Assembly: GCF_037572415.1 (NCBI RefSeq)
Contig: NZ_JBBHLB010000004.1
Location: 124,001-188,000, forward strand
Reading direction: 5' to 3'
DNA length: 64,000 nucleotides
Origin: Flavonifractor porci
GTDB taxonomy: Bacteria > Bacillota > Clostridia > Oscillospirales > Oscillospiraceae
This document shows positions 56,145 to 64,000 of this stretch, piece after piece; position 1 is the first letter of the stretch; every line of letters starts with the position of its first letter. Both the position numbers and the translations under genes were made by a program. Below the pieces are notes generated by a model. The model was not told the origin of the DNA and did not search any database. It saw nothing but the letters and a program-made list of their open reading frames with translations.

Positions 56145-56942
56145 TTATTCTATTCCTTTCATCATCTTTTTTGCCAACTGCTTGAACAGGTCGGCAGTTT
56201 CTTCATCCATCGGCGTAAGCTGTCCGATCTGTCCGGCAACCATCGCCGCTACATCGTCAATGGAAAGCGGGTTTTGCTTCTGTTCCGCCAATGCGTCCCG
56301 CATGGCTTGGAACATCGCGGCGGTCACAGCTTCTCCCGGCTGTTCCCCGTTGTCAATGTCTTTCTTAATATCCCGCAGGATAGCAAGGAACACATTTTTG
56401 ATTTTCTCAATCTCCGCCTCATGTTCCCCCATCTTCTGGGCGTTCAAAAGCTGTAAATCCTGCTTTGCTTCCGCCCGGTGTTCCGGGTGTTCTTTCATCA
56501 GGTCGGACAGGGAAGCCGTTGCTATCTCGATAAGCTGGTTTCTTGCTGTTATGCCTTTTGCCGCTGTGTCCTGAAAATAAATCCGTATCAAATCTATCAG
56601 CTTAGGAAAATTCCTGTGTTCCAACAGGCGGTTGAGGATTTGCACATCAACAGCACCCGTCACGAGCCCCCTCACGGCTCCCTCGGACAAGCCTAATTCA
56701 GAAATATCGTAGCTTTTACGGACGCTCACGGTGGATAAGCCCAGTATGTAGTCTGTCGATACCTTAAATTCCTTTGCCACGCCTATGAGAATATCACTGC
56801 TGACCGTTCTCGTTTCGCCGCTGACAATGCGGCTCAACTGGGAAGCGGAAACCCCTATCTTCTCCGCAAGTTCCTTTTGTGTGATGTGGTTCCCGTTGCA
56901 TAAATCGGAAATCCGCTGTCCGGGTGTTCCGGGTAAAGCCAT
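56145..56942 (-). CDS. XRE-family regulator of the transposon
   Basis: A 265-residue regulator. HTH: I-S-D-L-C-N-G-N-H-I-T-Q-K-E-L-A-E-K-I-G-V-S-A-S-Q-L with S-R-I-V-S-G-E-T-R-T-V-S. The remainder is helical (E-L-G-L-S-E-G-A-V-R-G-L, L-L-E-H-R-N-F-P-K-L-I-D-L). The start at 56942 has GAGGAGGTG upstream; a longer frame is not supported. It is divergent from the plus-strand mobilization genes and probably regulates them. GC-rich, like the element backbone. Confidence 0.85.
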   Translation of the reverse strand: MALPGTPGQRISDLCNGNHITQKELAEKIGVSASQLSRIVSGETRTVSSDILIGVAKEFKVSTDYILGLSTVSVRKSYDISELGLSEGAVRGLVTGAVDVQILNRLLEHRNFPKLIDLIRIYFQDTAAKGITARNQLIEIATASLSDLMKEHPEHRAEAKQDLQLLNAQKMGEHEAEIEKIKNVFLAILRDIKKDIDNGEQPGEAVTAAMFQAMRDALAEQKQNPLSIDDVAAMVAGQIGQLTPMDEETADLFKQLAKKMMKGIE

Positions 56943-57281
56943 AGATACGCACCTCCTCCGCATACTTCCATTATACAGAATGATTGCAAAAAATGCAATT
57001 TCCAAAGTGTAAACTTCATCAAAATGCAATTCTCGCAAAATTCCGGGGATTGCATTTTTTTCGTGTAGACTTAGGGTAGTTCATCGATGGACAGCACCTT
57101 GAAAACAGAATGACCGTCCGAAAAGGAATACCCCGGCTGGGGAAGCACCGCAAGGAACCGGACTTCGAGACAAAATGTCCCGAAGCTGCGGGGAGCGTGC
57201 CAACGCCGGAACACGCCGCAGGAATGGGGCAGGAAACCTTTTCGGGGAGAACGGCAACGGAAAGCAAAATGGAGGGAACGC

Positions 57282-57695
57282 ATGAGAGATAACCCCTATA
57301 AAGACTTGCCGCCACTGGAACGCAGGCCGGACGGTTCCCTTTACCGCATGACACCGGCGCAGAGAAAACAGGCGGCCAGCCTGATACGCCGGGAGTGTTG
57401 TTGCTGTGAGGACGGCAACTGCATTGTCCTTGATGATGGGGACACCTGCACCTGCCCGCAGACGATTTCTTTCTCGGTCTGCTGTAAGTGGTTCCGCTGG
57501 GCGGTCTTGCCGCTGGACGGGACGCTGGAAGCGGAAATTGTCCGGGATAAGGACTTGAAACGCTGTGCGGTCTGCGGTGGCGTGTTCGTCCCCAAATCCA
57601 ACCGGGCAAAATACTGCCCCGGCTGTGCCGCCAGAGTTCACAGGCGGCAGAAAACAGAAAGTGAACGGAAAAGGAGGTCTGCTGTGGACAGTTAG
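57282..57695 (+). CDS. Cysteine-rich VLP-domain protein
   Basis: A 137-residue protein of the Cys-rich-VLP family found in Tn4451-like and related clostridial elements. E-C-C-C-C-E-D-G-N-C-I-V-L-D-D-G, C-P-Q, V-C-C-K-W-F-R-W-A-V-L-P-L and a last zinc-finger-like C-A-V-C-G-G-V-F-V-P-K-S-N-R-A-K-Y-C split by basic residues. Function unknown. First of the plus-strand mobilization genes; GGAGGGAACGC precedes the ATG. Confidence 0.85.
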   Translation: MRDNPYKDLPPLERRPDGSLYRMTPAQRKQAASLIRRECCCCEDGNCIVLDDGDTCTCPQTISFSVCCKWFRWAVLPLDGTLEAEIVRDKDLKRCAVCGGVFVPKSNRAKYCPGCAARVHRRQKTESERKRRSAVDS

Positions 57696-57806
57696 GAGCG
57701 AAAAAAGCCTTGATTTATCAGGCTTTGCAAGCCCCAAACCGGGGCAGGTGGTATAAAGTATCGCCCGCCCCGGAAAACGGGCTTCTAACCGTCCACAAAA
57801 CGAACT

Positions 57807-58202
57807 ATGACAAATACCATCTATATCCATCAGCCGGAAAAGGCGTTCAGCTTCACCCGGCTCCCGAATTTCCTCTTTGAAGCCCCCACATTCAAGCCCC
57901 TGTCTAACGAGGCAAAGGTTCTGTACGCCTTTATCCTGCGCCGGACAGAGTTATCCCGCAAGAATGGGTGGGCGGATGACTGCGGACGGATTTTCCTGTA
58001 TTACCCTATCTGTGAAGTGGTCACACTGCTCCATTGTGGGCGGCAGAAAGCGGTGAATACCCTGCGGGAACTGCAATACGCCGGACTGGTGGAGATCCAG
58101 AAGCAGGGCTGTGGAAAACCCAACCGCATTTTCCCAAAATCCTATGAAGCGGTTCCAAACACCGACTTCAAGAAATCCGGTTCTGGTACGCCGGAGGACT
58201 GA
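57807..58202 (+). CDS. Replication-initiator N-terminal domain protein (RepA_N-like)
   Basis: A 131-residue protein equal to the N-terminal domain of RepA_N-type initiators: F-T-R-L-P-N-F-L-F, L-S-N-E-A-K-V-L-Y-A-F-I-L-R-R-T-E-L-S, then C-G-R-I-F-L-Y-Y-P and R-Q-K-A-V-N-T-L-R-E-L. The C-terminal part of full initiators is absent, which is usual in mobilizable elements of this kind. It may be a remnant or a regulator. No ori-like iterons were recognised nearby. Confidence 0.8.
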   Translation: MTNTIYIHQPEKAFSFTRLPNFLFEAPTFKPLSNEAKVLYAFILRRTELSRKNGWADDCGRIFLYYPICEVVTLLHCGRQKAVNTLRELQYAGLVEIQKQGCGKPNRIFPKSYEAVPNTDFKKSGSGTPED

Positions 58203-58384
58203 AAACCGTACCCATGAAGTACGGAAATCACTCCTGAGACGTACGAAAACCGGACGGTATATAGAAATACAAAGATAAAAAGATTGATTTATATTCTATC
58301 CATTCCAATCCTATCCGAGCTATTTTCTGCGGGATTTTCCCTGTGGAAAACCCCGGATAGGAAAGGAATGGGGAAAGGAGCAGA

Positions 58385-59329
58385 ATGGCAAAACACGCAA
58401 TTTTACGGTTTGAGAAGCACAAGGGCAACCCGGCAAGGCCGCTGGAAGCCCATCACGAAAGACAGAAAGAACAGTATGCCAGCAATCCCGACATTGACAC
58501 AAGCCGGAGCAAATACAACTTCCATATCGTCAAGCCGGAGGGACGCTATTACCACTTCATTCAGAGCCGGATTGAGCAGGCCGGGTGCCGAACCCGCAAG
58601 GACAGCACACGGTTTGTCGATACGCTGATAACCGCCAGCCCGGAGTTTTTTAAGGGGAAATCCCCAAAGGAGATACAGGCGTTCTTCCAAAGGGCGTCGG
58701 ACTTCCTCATTGGCCGGGTAGGACGGGAAAATATCGTGTCGGCGGTGGTACACATGGACGAGAAAACGCCCCACCTGCATTTGACCTTTGTTCCGCTGAC
58801 AAAGGACAACCGCCTGTGCGCTAAAGAGATTATTGGCAACCGGGCAAACCTGACGAAGTGGCAGGACGATTTTCACGCCTATATGGTGGTGAAATATCCC
58901 GACTTGGAGCGTGGGGAGAGTGCCAGCAAGACAGGCCGGAAGCATATCCCCACCCGGCTTTTCAAACAGGCGGTTTCCCTCTCCAAACAGGCCAGAGCCA
59001 TTGAAGCCGCCCTTGACGGCATTAACCCGCTGAACGCCGGAAAGAAAAAAGAGGAAGCCCTCTCCATGCTAAAAAAGTGGTTCCCGCAGATGGAGAACTT
59101 CTCCGGGCAGTTGAAAAAGTACAAGGTCACAATCAATGACCTGTTGGCGGAGAATGAGAAGTTGGAAGCAAGGGCAAAGGCCAGCGAAAAAGGAAAGATG
59201 AAAGATACGATGGAACGGGCAAAGCTGAAAAGCGAACTGGACAATTTACAGCGGCTGGTTGACCGTATCCCGCCGGATATACTGGCGGAACTGAAACGTC
59301 AGCAGCGGCACACGGTAAAGGAAAGGTGA
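58385..59329 (+). CDS. mobV: MobV-family relaxase
   Basis: A 314-residue relaxase of the MobV (Pre/MobM) family, equivalent to TnpZ of Tn4451. I-L-R-F-E-K-H-K-G and H-E-R-Q-K at the start; the metal-binding motif H-M-D-E-K-T-P-H-L-H-L (near 122) is intact. A coiled coil ends the protein (about 240-300, L-L-A-E-N-E-K-L-E-A-R-A). It nicks oriT, here probably at 53250/53251, and pilots DNA when a conjugative plasmid or element supplies the channel. Confidence 0.92.
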   Translation: MAKHAILRFEKHKGNPARPLEAHHERQKEQYASNPDIDTSRSKYNFHIVKPEGRYYHFIQSRIEQAGCRTRKDSTRFVDTLITASPEFFKGKSPKEIQAFFQRASDFLIGRVGRENIVSAVVHMDEKTPHLHLTFVPLTKDNRLCAKEIIGNRANLTKWQDDFHAYMVVKYPDLERGESASKTGRKHIPTRLFKQAVSLSKQARAIEAALDGINPLNAGKKKEEALSMLKKWFPQMENFSGQLKKYKVTINDLLAENEKLEARAKASEKGKMKDTMERAKLKSELDNLQRLVDRIPPDILAELKRQQRHTVKER

Positions 59330-59401
59330 TAGATATAAGCAGAAATTTTCGCCGCCTTTGTGCGGCATTGTACCTTGAAAACTGAATATGGAGGACACTG
59401 G

Positions 59402-59596
59402 ATGGCAAAAAGCGAAAGCGATATTTTTACACCCCGGACAGGGCAGGTCATACAAGCAGAGAACGGCACGCAGTATTTTGTATGTGGGAACAACCGTATA
59501 AAAATCTCCGAACACTTCGCCGCAGGCGGGAAGCCCCTCGGTGATCTGATTGTAGATGTGGTGCGGCATACCGCAGAAAAAGCCGCTTCAACCTGA
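59402..59596 (+). CDS. tnpW: TnpW family protein
   Basis: A 64-residue protein of the transposon-encoded TnpW family: Q-Y-F-V-C-G-N-N-R-I-K-I-S-E-H-F, then P-L-G-D-L-I-V-D-V-V. It is found next to tnpX in Tn4451-type elements, with no known activity. The start at 59402 follows a GGAGG-type site. Confidence 0.85.
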   Translation: MAKSESDIFTPRTGQVIQAENGTQYFVCGNNRIKISEHFAAGGKPLGDLIVDVVRHTAEKAAST

Positions 59597-59696
59597 TAGC
59601 CCATCATTGATAACACGCCCACGCTTATGATATAATTGCCATAGAGCAAAAGTATTGTAAGCGTGGGTTGTTTCTTTAGAAGGAGGATTTTTAACG

Positions 59697-61319
59697 GTGA
59701 AACAACCTTACAATACTACGATTTACAACACGGCGCTTTATATGAGATTGAGCCGGGACGATGAACTGCAAGGAGAAAGCGGGAGTATTCAGACACAACG
59801 CATGATGCTCCGGCAATATGCCGCCGAGCATAGCCTGAATGTCATAGATGAATATATCGACGATGGATGGTCTGGAACGAACTTTGACAGGCCGGATTTT
59901 CAGAGAATGATTGATGACATTGAGGACGGGAAAATCAACTGCGTTGTTACGAAGGATTTATCCCGCTTAGGCAGAAACTACATTCTGACCGGCCAATACA
60001 CGGAAATCTACTTTCCCAGCAAAGGAGTCCGCTATATCGCTGTCAATGACAATGTGGACACCATCAACGGAGAGAATGAGCTTGCCCCATTCCTCAACAT
60101 TCTGAATGAAATGCACGCCCGCCAGACCAGCAAAAAGGTAAAGGCGGCCATGCGGACACGGTTCGCAAATGGCGCACACTATGGAGCCTATGCTCCGCTT
60201 GGCTATGTCAAAGACCCAGATAAGAAAGGCCATCTTCTGATTGACCCGGAAACAAGGTGGATTATCGAAAAGATTTTTGACCTTGCCGTTCATGGCCGGG
60301 GAGCCGCCAGCATTACACGGATTTTGGTCGAAGAAAAAGTACCTACTCCCGGCTGGCTGAATTTCCAGAGATACGGCACTTTCGCAAATATCTATGCCGG
60401 AGCGCCGGAGGAAAAAGCCTATGCGTGGACGATAGCGCAGGTGAAAAGTATTCTGAAAGAGGAAACCTATATCGGACACAGCGTCCACAATAAGCAGACC
60501 AATATTTCATTCAAAAACAAGAAGAAAGTACGCAAGCCAAAAGAGGAATGGTATCGTGTGGAGAACACCCACGAAGCGATTATTTCCGAAGATGTGTTCC
60601 GTCAAGTACAGGAGCAGATTTGCAACAGGCGCAGACGGCAGAAGAACGGCACAACACAGATATTTTCCGGGCTGGTAAAATGTGCGGACTGCGGCTGGTC
60701 GCTGGCCTATGGTATGAACAGCCAGAACAAAAATCCCTATGCCCACTACCATTGTAGCAAGTACGGGCAAGGATTGCACCAGTGTTCCATGCACTATATC
60801 CGCTATGATGTGCTTTACGCCTATGTCCTTTCCCGTCTGCAATACTGGTCTGTGCTGGCACAGCAGGATGGGGACAAACTTCTGAAACGGCTACTTAACG
60901 CCAGCGACAAGGAACGCAATACTGCAAGGAAGCGGCAGACAGCCGAACTGAAAAAGGCGGAAAAGCGCAAAGCAGAAGTAGACACCCTGTTTGCAAAAAT
61001 GTATGAGGACTGGTCTGCCGGACGCATTACAGAATACAATTTCAATATGCTGTCCGAAAAGTATCAGGGCGAACAGCGAGAATTGGACGCAAAAATTGAA
61101 CGGCTTCACGAAGCGATGGAGGTCGCCGCCCAGACAGCGGTTGACGCTGAAAAGTGGATAGGTCTGATGAAACAGTATGTCAATCCCACAGAATTGACGG
61201 CTGAACTTCTGAATACGCTGATTGAAAAAATCCTTGTCCATGAAGCGGTCAAAAGTGAGGACGGAAGCCGGGAACAGGAAGTGGAAATCTTCTACCGCTT
61301 TATCGGCAAAATCGAATGA
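59697..61319 (+). CDS. tnpX: Large serine recombinase (TnpX type)
   Basis: A 540-residue serine recombinase that excises and inserts the element. The resolvase domain has the nucleophile Ser19 in Y-M-R-L-S-R-D-D, S-I-Q-T-Q-R, and K-D-L-S-R-L-G-R-N (near 84). A recombinase domain, a zinc ribbon (C-A-D-C-G-W, about 328, with later C-S-K and C-S-M-H) and a long coiled coil follow, as in TnpX. GTG start with AGGAGG ten bases before. Last gene, adjoining the right end, as in Tn4451. Confidence 0.93.
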   Translation: MKQPYNTTIYNTALYMRLSRDDELQGESGSIQTQRMMLRQYAAEHSLNVIDEYIDDGWSGTNFDRPDFQRMIDDIEDGKINCVVTKDLSRLGRNYILTGQYTEIYFPSKGVRYIAVNDNVDTINGENELAPFLNILNEMHARQTSKKVKAAMRTRFANGAHYGAYAPLGYVKDPDKKGHLLIDPETRWIIEKIFDLAVHGRGAASITRILVEEKVPTPGWLNFQRYGTFANIYAGAPEEKAYAWTIAQVKSILKEETYIGHSVHNKQTNISFKNKKKVRKPKEEWYRVENTHEAIISEDVFRQVQEQICNRRRRQKNGTTQIFSGLVKCADCGWSLAYGMNSQNKNPYAHYHCSKYGQGLHQCSMHYIRYDVLYAYVLSRLQYWSVLAQQDGDKLLKRLLNASDKERNTARKRQTAELKKAEKRKAEVDTLFAKMYEDWSAGRITEYNFNMLSEKYQGEQRELDAKIERLHEAMEVAAQTAVDAEKWIGLMKQYVNPTELTAELLNTLIEKILVHEAVKSEDGSREQEVEIFYRFIGKIE

Positions 61320-61341
61320 CACATCTTGAGATACCCAACAA

Positions 61342-61361
61342 TATCTTTAACTAAGGGAAAC
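61342..61361 (-). repeat. Right inverted end repeat of the transposon
   Basis: The complement of this stretch, GTTTCCCTTAGTTAAAGATA, matches 53057-53076 at 17 of 20 positions. Confidence 0.75.
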
Positions 61362-61362
61362 G

Positions 61363-61764
61363 GGACTGTCCGTCCCGGACTCCGATCTGCTCATCGCCCT
61401 GTCGGAAGCCCTTGGGACGCCTGTGAGCACGCTGCTGGGAGAGACGGTGACGGAGTCGGAGGTGGATGAGGTCCAAGCGCTCTCTGAAAAACTGGAGATC
61501 ATCAATTTGCAGTTTGCGCGAAGAAAGACAACGCGAAAGGCGGTCCTTCATTGGCTGCTCATCGCATTGTGCGCCGGTATTGTGATCATTGCTGCAATCT
61601 TGTTCGTAGGAAATAGTCCTTATCTGGGATGGGATTTTCATGACCCGGAACTTGCCGTTGCAGGCACGGTTTTTCACGCATTTGAATGGTTGTTCGTCCG
61701 CTTGGCTCCCATTGCCCTGATTGTAGTGCTTGTGGGCATTTTTGTGACGCGGAAAAAGGAATGA
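61363..61764 (+). pseudogene. XRE regulator, 3' part, split by the transposon
   Basis: From 61363 the frame reads G-L-S-V-P-D-S-D-L-L-I-A-L-S-E-A-L-G, the end of an XRE domain, then a linker and two membrane helices (about L-H-W-L-L-I-A-L-C-A-G-I-V-I-I and A-P-I-A-L-I-V-V-L-V-G-I-F). Joined to 52946-53053 it gives a 169-residue membrane-anchored regulator. Excision of the transposon would restore it exactly. Confidence 0.88.
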
Positions 61765-61892
61765 AGGGTTTTCCGGAAAGACGCCTCCAAGGAACGTGCT
61801 GTAAAAACGCTGCCGGACAAATATGGACACAAAAAATCGGGCAAAGGCGGCCTGTTTCCGGTAAGCTGAAGGGCAGAAGGACGGTGTGACCA

Positions 61893-62750
61893 ATGGATTG
61901 GGTAGCAAGCATTCATCAGGCGGTCCAGTATATCGAGGAGCGTCTCCGGGAGGAACTGACCATCCGGGAGATTGCGCGGCAGGCGGCCCTGTCTCCCTTT
62001 TACTTTCAGAAAGGGTTTGCCATGCTGTGCGGCATGACAGTGTGCGACTACATCCGCCAGCGCCGGCTCTCCGCCGCCGGGCTGGAGGTGCTCACGACGG
62101 ACCGGAAGATCATCGACATCGCGCTGGAGTTCGGTTATGACTCACCGGACAGCTTTACCAAAGCCTTTACCCGCTTCCATGGCCTCACACCCGCCGCACT
62201 GCGAAAAAGCGGAGGCGCGGTCCGTTCCTTTGCTCCGCTTCGGATCAAAGTGACATTGGAAGGTGGTCAAAACATGGATTGCAAAATCATGAAAAAAGAG
62301 GCGTTTACGGTGCTCTGCCGGGCAAAGGCCTTCAAGTATGAGGATGCCGTAGTCCGGATTCCCAAGTTCTGGGAGGAACATTTCGCCGCAGGCGGCGGCA
62401 AGGTGGTGTGCGGCATGTACGGTATCAACCTGGATGAAAGCATGGGCGGGAATGAGTTTGAATATCTCATCGCCGACAACTACGATCCCGCCAAGGAGAT
62501 CCCTGACGGGTTCACCACCCGCACCATCCCGGCCCACACCTGGGCGGTGTTCCCCTGCACCGGCCGGATGCCTCAGGTGCTCCAGGGGCTGAATCAGCAG
62601 ATCTTTTCTCAGTGGCTGCCCACGAATCCCGACTATAAGATCGCCGCCGGCATCAATGTGGAGTTGTACAGCGACGCCAGCAAGTTTGAGGATGGAACCC
62701 AGGATCAGGATTACTACTGTGAGATCTGGATTCCCGTGGAAAAGAAGTGA
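61893..62750 (+). CDS. AraC-family regulator with GyrI-like effector domain
   Basis: A 285-residue regulator. HTH_18 at the N-terminus (about 10-105): E-L-T-I-R-E-I-A-R-Q-A-A-L-S-P-F-Y-F-Q-K, then I-A-L-E-F-G-Y-D-S-P-D-S-F-T-K-A-F. The GyrI-like domain (about 130-285) has the E of the ligand pocket in Y-C-E-I-W-I-P-V near the end. This AraC-GyrI layout matches Rob/SoxS-like multidrug sensors in Firmicutes (BltR-like logic). ATG at 61893. A hairpin at 62787-62821 ends it. Confidence 0.9.
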   Translation: MDWVASIHQAVQYIEERLREELTIREIARQAALSPFYFQKGFAMLCGMTVCDYIRQRRLSAAGLEVLTTDRKIIDIALEFGYDSPDSFTKAFTRFHGLTPAALRKSGGAVRSFAPLRIKVTLEGGQNMDCKIMKKEAFTVLCRAKAFKYEDAVVRIPKFWEEHFAAGGGKVVCGMYGINLDESMGGNEFEYLIADNYDPAKEIPDGFTTRTIPAHTWAVFPCTGRMPQVLQGLNQQIFSQWLPTNPDYKIAAGINVELYSDASKFEDGTQDQDYYCEIWIPVEKK

Positions 62751-62786
62751 TTTCCCGCGTCACACAGAGTCACGCTGTCTGACAAG

Positions 62787-62821
62787 AAAACCGGCATATG
62801 CGTCAAGCATATGCCGGTTTT
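62787..62821. terminator. Bidirectional terminator
   Basis: A perfect 15-base stem, AAAACCGGCATATGC with its complement and a 5-base loop, whose A and T tails serve both strands. It lies between the convergent AraC and msrAB genes. Confidence 0.85.
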
Positions 62822-62838
62822 GGAGAACGGCCCTATTT

Positions 62839-63951
62839 TTAGAACAAATCCAACAGATACCCGTAGCCCTCGGCCTCCATTCTGGCATAGGGGACAAACC
62901 GCAGAGCGGCGCTGTTGATGCAGTAGCGTACACCGTTGGGGGACTCCGGGTCGTCGGTGAACACATGGCCCAGGTGGGAATCCCCGGCCCGGCTCCGGAC
63001 CTCGGTGCGGTGTATCCCAAAGCTGTCATCCGGACGTTCTATAACAGCGGGGGATTCAATGGGTCTTGAAAAGGCGGGCCAGCCACAGCCGCTCTCAAAT
63101 TTGTCTGTGGAAGAGAACAATGGCTCACCGGTGACTACATCCACATAGATGCCCTTCTCAAACTGGTTCCAGAACGCATTGGCAAAAGGCTGCTCTGTAC
63201 CGTTCTCCTGGGTGACATGGAACTGCTCGGCGGTCAGCTTGTCCCGGACGGCCTCCGCGGCCGGCTTCTGATAGTCGCCGGGATCGATGCGCAGACGGGA
63301 AAAGAGCTCCATCTCCTCCCGGGGGATGTGGCAGTAGCCGCCGGGATTCTTCTCCAGATAATCCTGATGGTAATCCTCCGCTGGGTAGAAATTCACCAGC
63401 GGGCCGATCTCCACAAAAAACGCCTTGCTGCGGCTGCGCTCAATGTCTGCTAGGCGCTCCACCGTCTCTTTGGCCTTATCGTTGGTGTAGTAAACGCCGG
63501 TCTGGTACTGGCTGCCGATGTCATTGCCCTGGCGGTTGGTCACCGTGGGATCAATGACATAAAAATAGGCCAGCAGCAGGGCGTCCAGGCTGACCTGCTC
63601 CGGGTCATACTCCACCCGCACCGTCTCCCGGAAGCCTGTCTCTCCGGTAGATACGGTTCGATAGTTGGCATCGGCCTGACCAGTGCCGTTTGCGTAGCCG
63701 CTCTGGGCGTCGATCACGCCGGGGATGGACTGCATGAGGGCTTCGACGCCCCAAAAGCAACCGCCCGCCAGGTAGATAACATTCTCTGTGGTGTCCATAG
63801 ACAACCCCTCCTCGTTGGACTGTATGGAAGTATATCCGGTTTCTGCCTTTTGATTTTTCTCCTCTCCTGTCTCCGGTCCGCCGCCAGGCACCGAGCAGCT
63901 GCTCAGCAGCAGCGCCGAAGCAATCAGAAAAAAGAACCATTTCTTGCGCAT
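62839..63951 (-). CDS. msrAB: Lipoprotein methionine sulfoxide reductase MsrA-MsrB fusion
   Basis: A 370-residue exported lipoprotein. Signal peptide residues 1-18 with lipobox L-S-S-C19. MsrA domain (about 57-215) with G-G-C-F-W-G, catalytic Cys65. MsrB domain (about 230-365) with G-C-G-W-P-A-F and R-Y-C-I-N-S-A-A-L-R-F carrying the catalytic Cys near 342. The zinc-binding C-x-x-C pairs of many MsrBs are absent (V-T-G-E-P-L-F in place of C-x-x-C), as in streptococcal surface MsrAB. It repairs oxidised methionines in extracytoplasmic proteins. AGGAGGGC precedes the ATG. Confidence 0.92.
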   Translation of the reverse strand: MRKKWFFFLIASALLLSSCSVPGGGPETGEEKNQKAETGYTSIQSNEEGLSMDTTENVIYLAGGCFWGVEALMQSIPGVIDAQSGYANGTGQADANYRTVSTGETGFRETVRVEYDPEQVSLDALLLAYFYVIDPTVTNRQGNDIGSQYQTGVYYTNDKAKETVERLADIERSRSKAFFVEIGPLVNFYPAEDYHQDYLEKNPGGYCHIPREEMELFSRLRIDPGDYQKPAAEAVRDKLTAEQFHVTQENGTEQPFANAFWNQFEKGIYVDVVTGEPLFSSTDKFESGCGWPAFSRPIESPAVIERPDDSFGIHRTEVRSRAGDSHLGHVFTDDPESPNGVRYCINSAALRFVPYARMEAEGYGYLLDLF

Positions 63952-64000
63952 AATTGGCGCCCTCCTGAAAAAAGCTGCCGGACCCGGAAAGGCTCCGGAT

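Larger units (their letters stand above)
53054..61362. mobile_element. Tn4451-family mobilizable transposon with resistance genes
   Basis: An 8.3-kb element inside the XRE gene. Its ends carry imperfect 20-base inverted repeats (53057-53076 and 61342-61361, 17 matches) with GG at each junction. It encodes a large serine recombinase (TnpX type), TnpW, a MobV relaxase, an XRE regulator, a cysteine-rich VLP protein and a truncated replication protein. Cargo: an ANT(9)-like nucleotidyltransferase, a P-loop kinase and a nucleoside phosphorylase. A pMV158-type oriT lies at 53226-53256. Low-GC cargo in a GC-rich frame indicates foreign origin. Confidence 0.88.

Noticed and set aside
57110..57292. 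60-codon frame before the Cys-rich VLP gene
   Set aside because: No clear ribosome binding site and it overlaps the next start; composition is weakly protein-like. It may be real but I cannot support it.
1..64000. CRISPR array, rRNA or tRNA genes
   Set aside because: No regularly spaced short repeats, and no rRNA or tRNA-like sequence was noticed on reading either strand; a dedicated tRNA scan was not possible.

Overview
The window reads as accessory DNA from a Gram-positive gut anaerobe of the Clostridia. An Oscillospiraceae-like host (Flavonifractor or Intestinimonas type) is my inference, from moderately high GC, AGGAGG-type ribosome binding sites, intrinsic terminators, several XRE regulators, and debris of clostridial integrative elements and a Tn4451-type mobilizable transposon. 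No rRNA, tRNA or CRISPR array was seen.

Layout. (1) 1-5.2 kb is the worn end of an integrative element: tyrosine integrase, excisionase-like gene, a broken replication gene, small XRE regulators, and a repeated integrase-tail/promoter segment. (2) 5.6-16.6 kb is a minus-strand operon of large proteins built from domains known from, or resembling, immunity proteins of polymorphic toxin systems (suppressor-of-fused, DUF4253, leucine-rich repeats, a sulfatase-modifying-factor-like fold). It starts at a leader hairpin and a truncated DUF6138 gene and ends at a strong terminator. (3) 16.7-17.3 kb is a TetR regulator. (4) 17.8-27.3 kb is a catabolic cluster: a divergent PucR regulator, a ring-opening amidohydrolase (cyanurate/barbiturate hydrolase family), two permeases, and the three subunits of an FdrA-type (oxamate) carbamoyltransferase. 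Two related IS remnants in the same orientation bracket it. (5) 28.9-43.7 kb is a plus-strand array of about 18 tightly packed genes, many from recognised immunity families (DUF1963, DUF6138 twice, DUF2262, SUFU-DUF2185, Imm17, DUF4241, NTF2-fold, DUF3885-barstar, DUF4261). No toxin gene is visible. Its leader hairpin matches that of region 2. (6) 43.7-44.6 kb is gene debris. (7) 44.7-52.9 kb holds an XRE regulator, a Vat-like acetyltransferase plus MATE efflux operon behind a long attenuator-like leader with a 30-residue peptide, two GNAT enzymes, and a WYL-regulated operon of small stress or detoxification proteins. (8) 53.05-61.36 kb is a Tn4451-family mobilizable transposon inserted inside an XRE gene. 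It carries an ANT(9)-like aminoglycoside nucleotidyltransferase, a P-loop kinase, a nucleoside phosphorylase, a MobV relaxase, a pMV158-type oriT, TnpW and a large serine recombinase. (9) 61.9-64 kb has an AraC-type regulator and a lipoprotein MsrAB.

How the parts work together. The two immunity arrays point away from each other around the regulator/catabolic block and share a leader and several families, so they look like two copies of one modular poly-immunity locus, the minus copy having lost its head. The catabolic cluster suggests import of a cyclic ureide, hydrolytic ring opening to a carbamoylated acid, and phosphorolytic release of carbamoyl phosphate. The substrate is not known. The resistance operon and the transposon are recent-looking additions.
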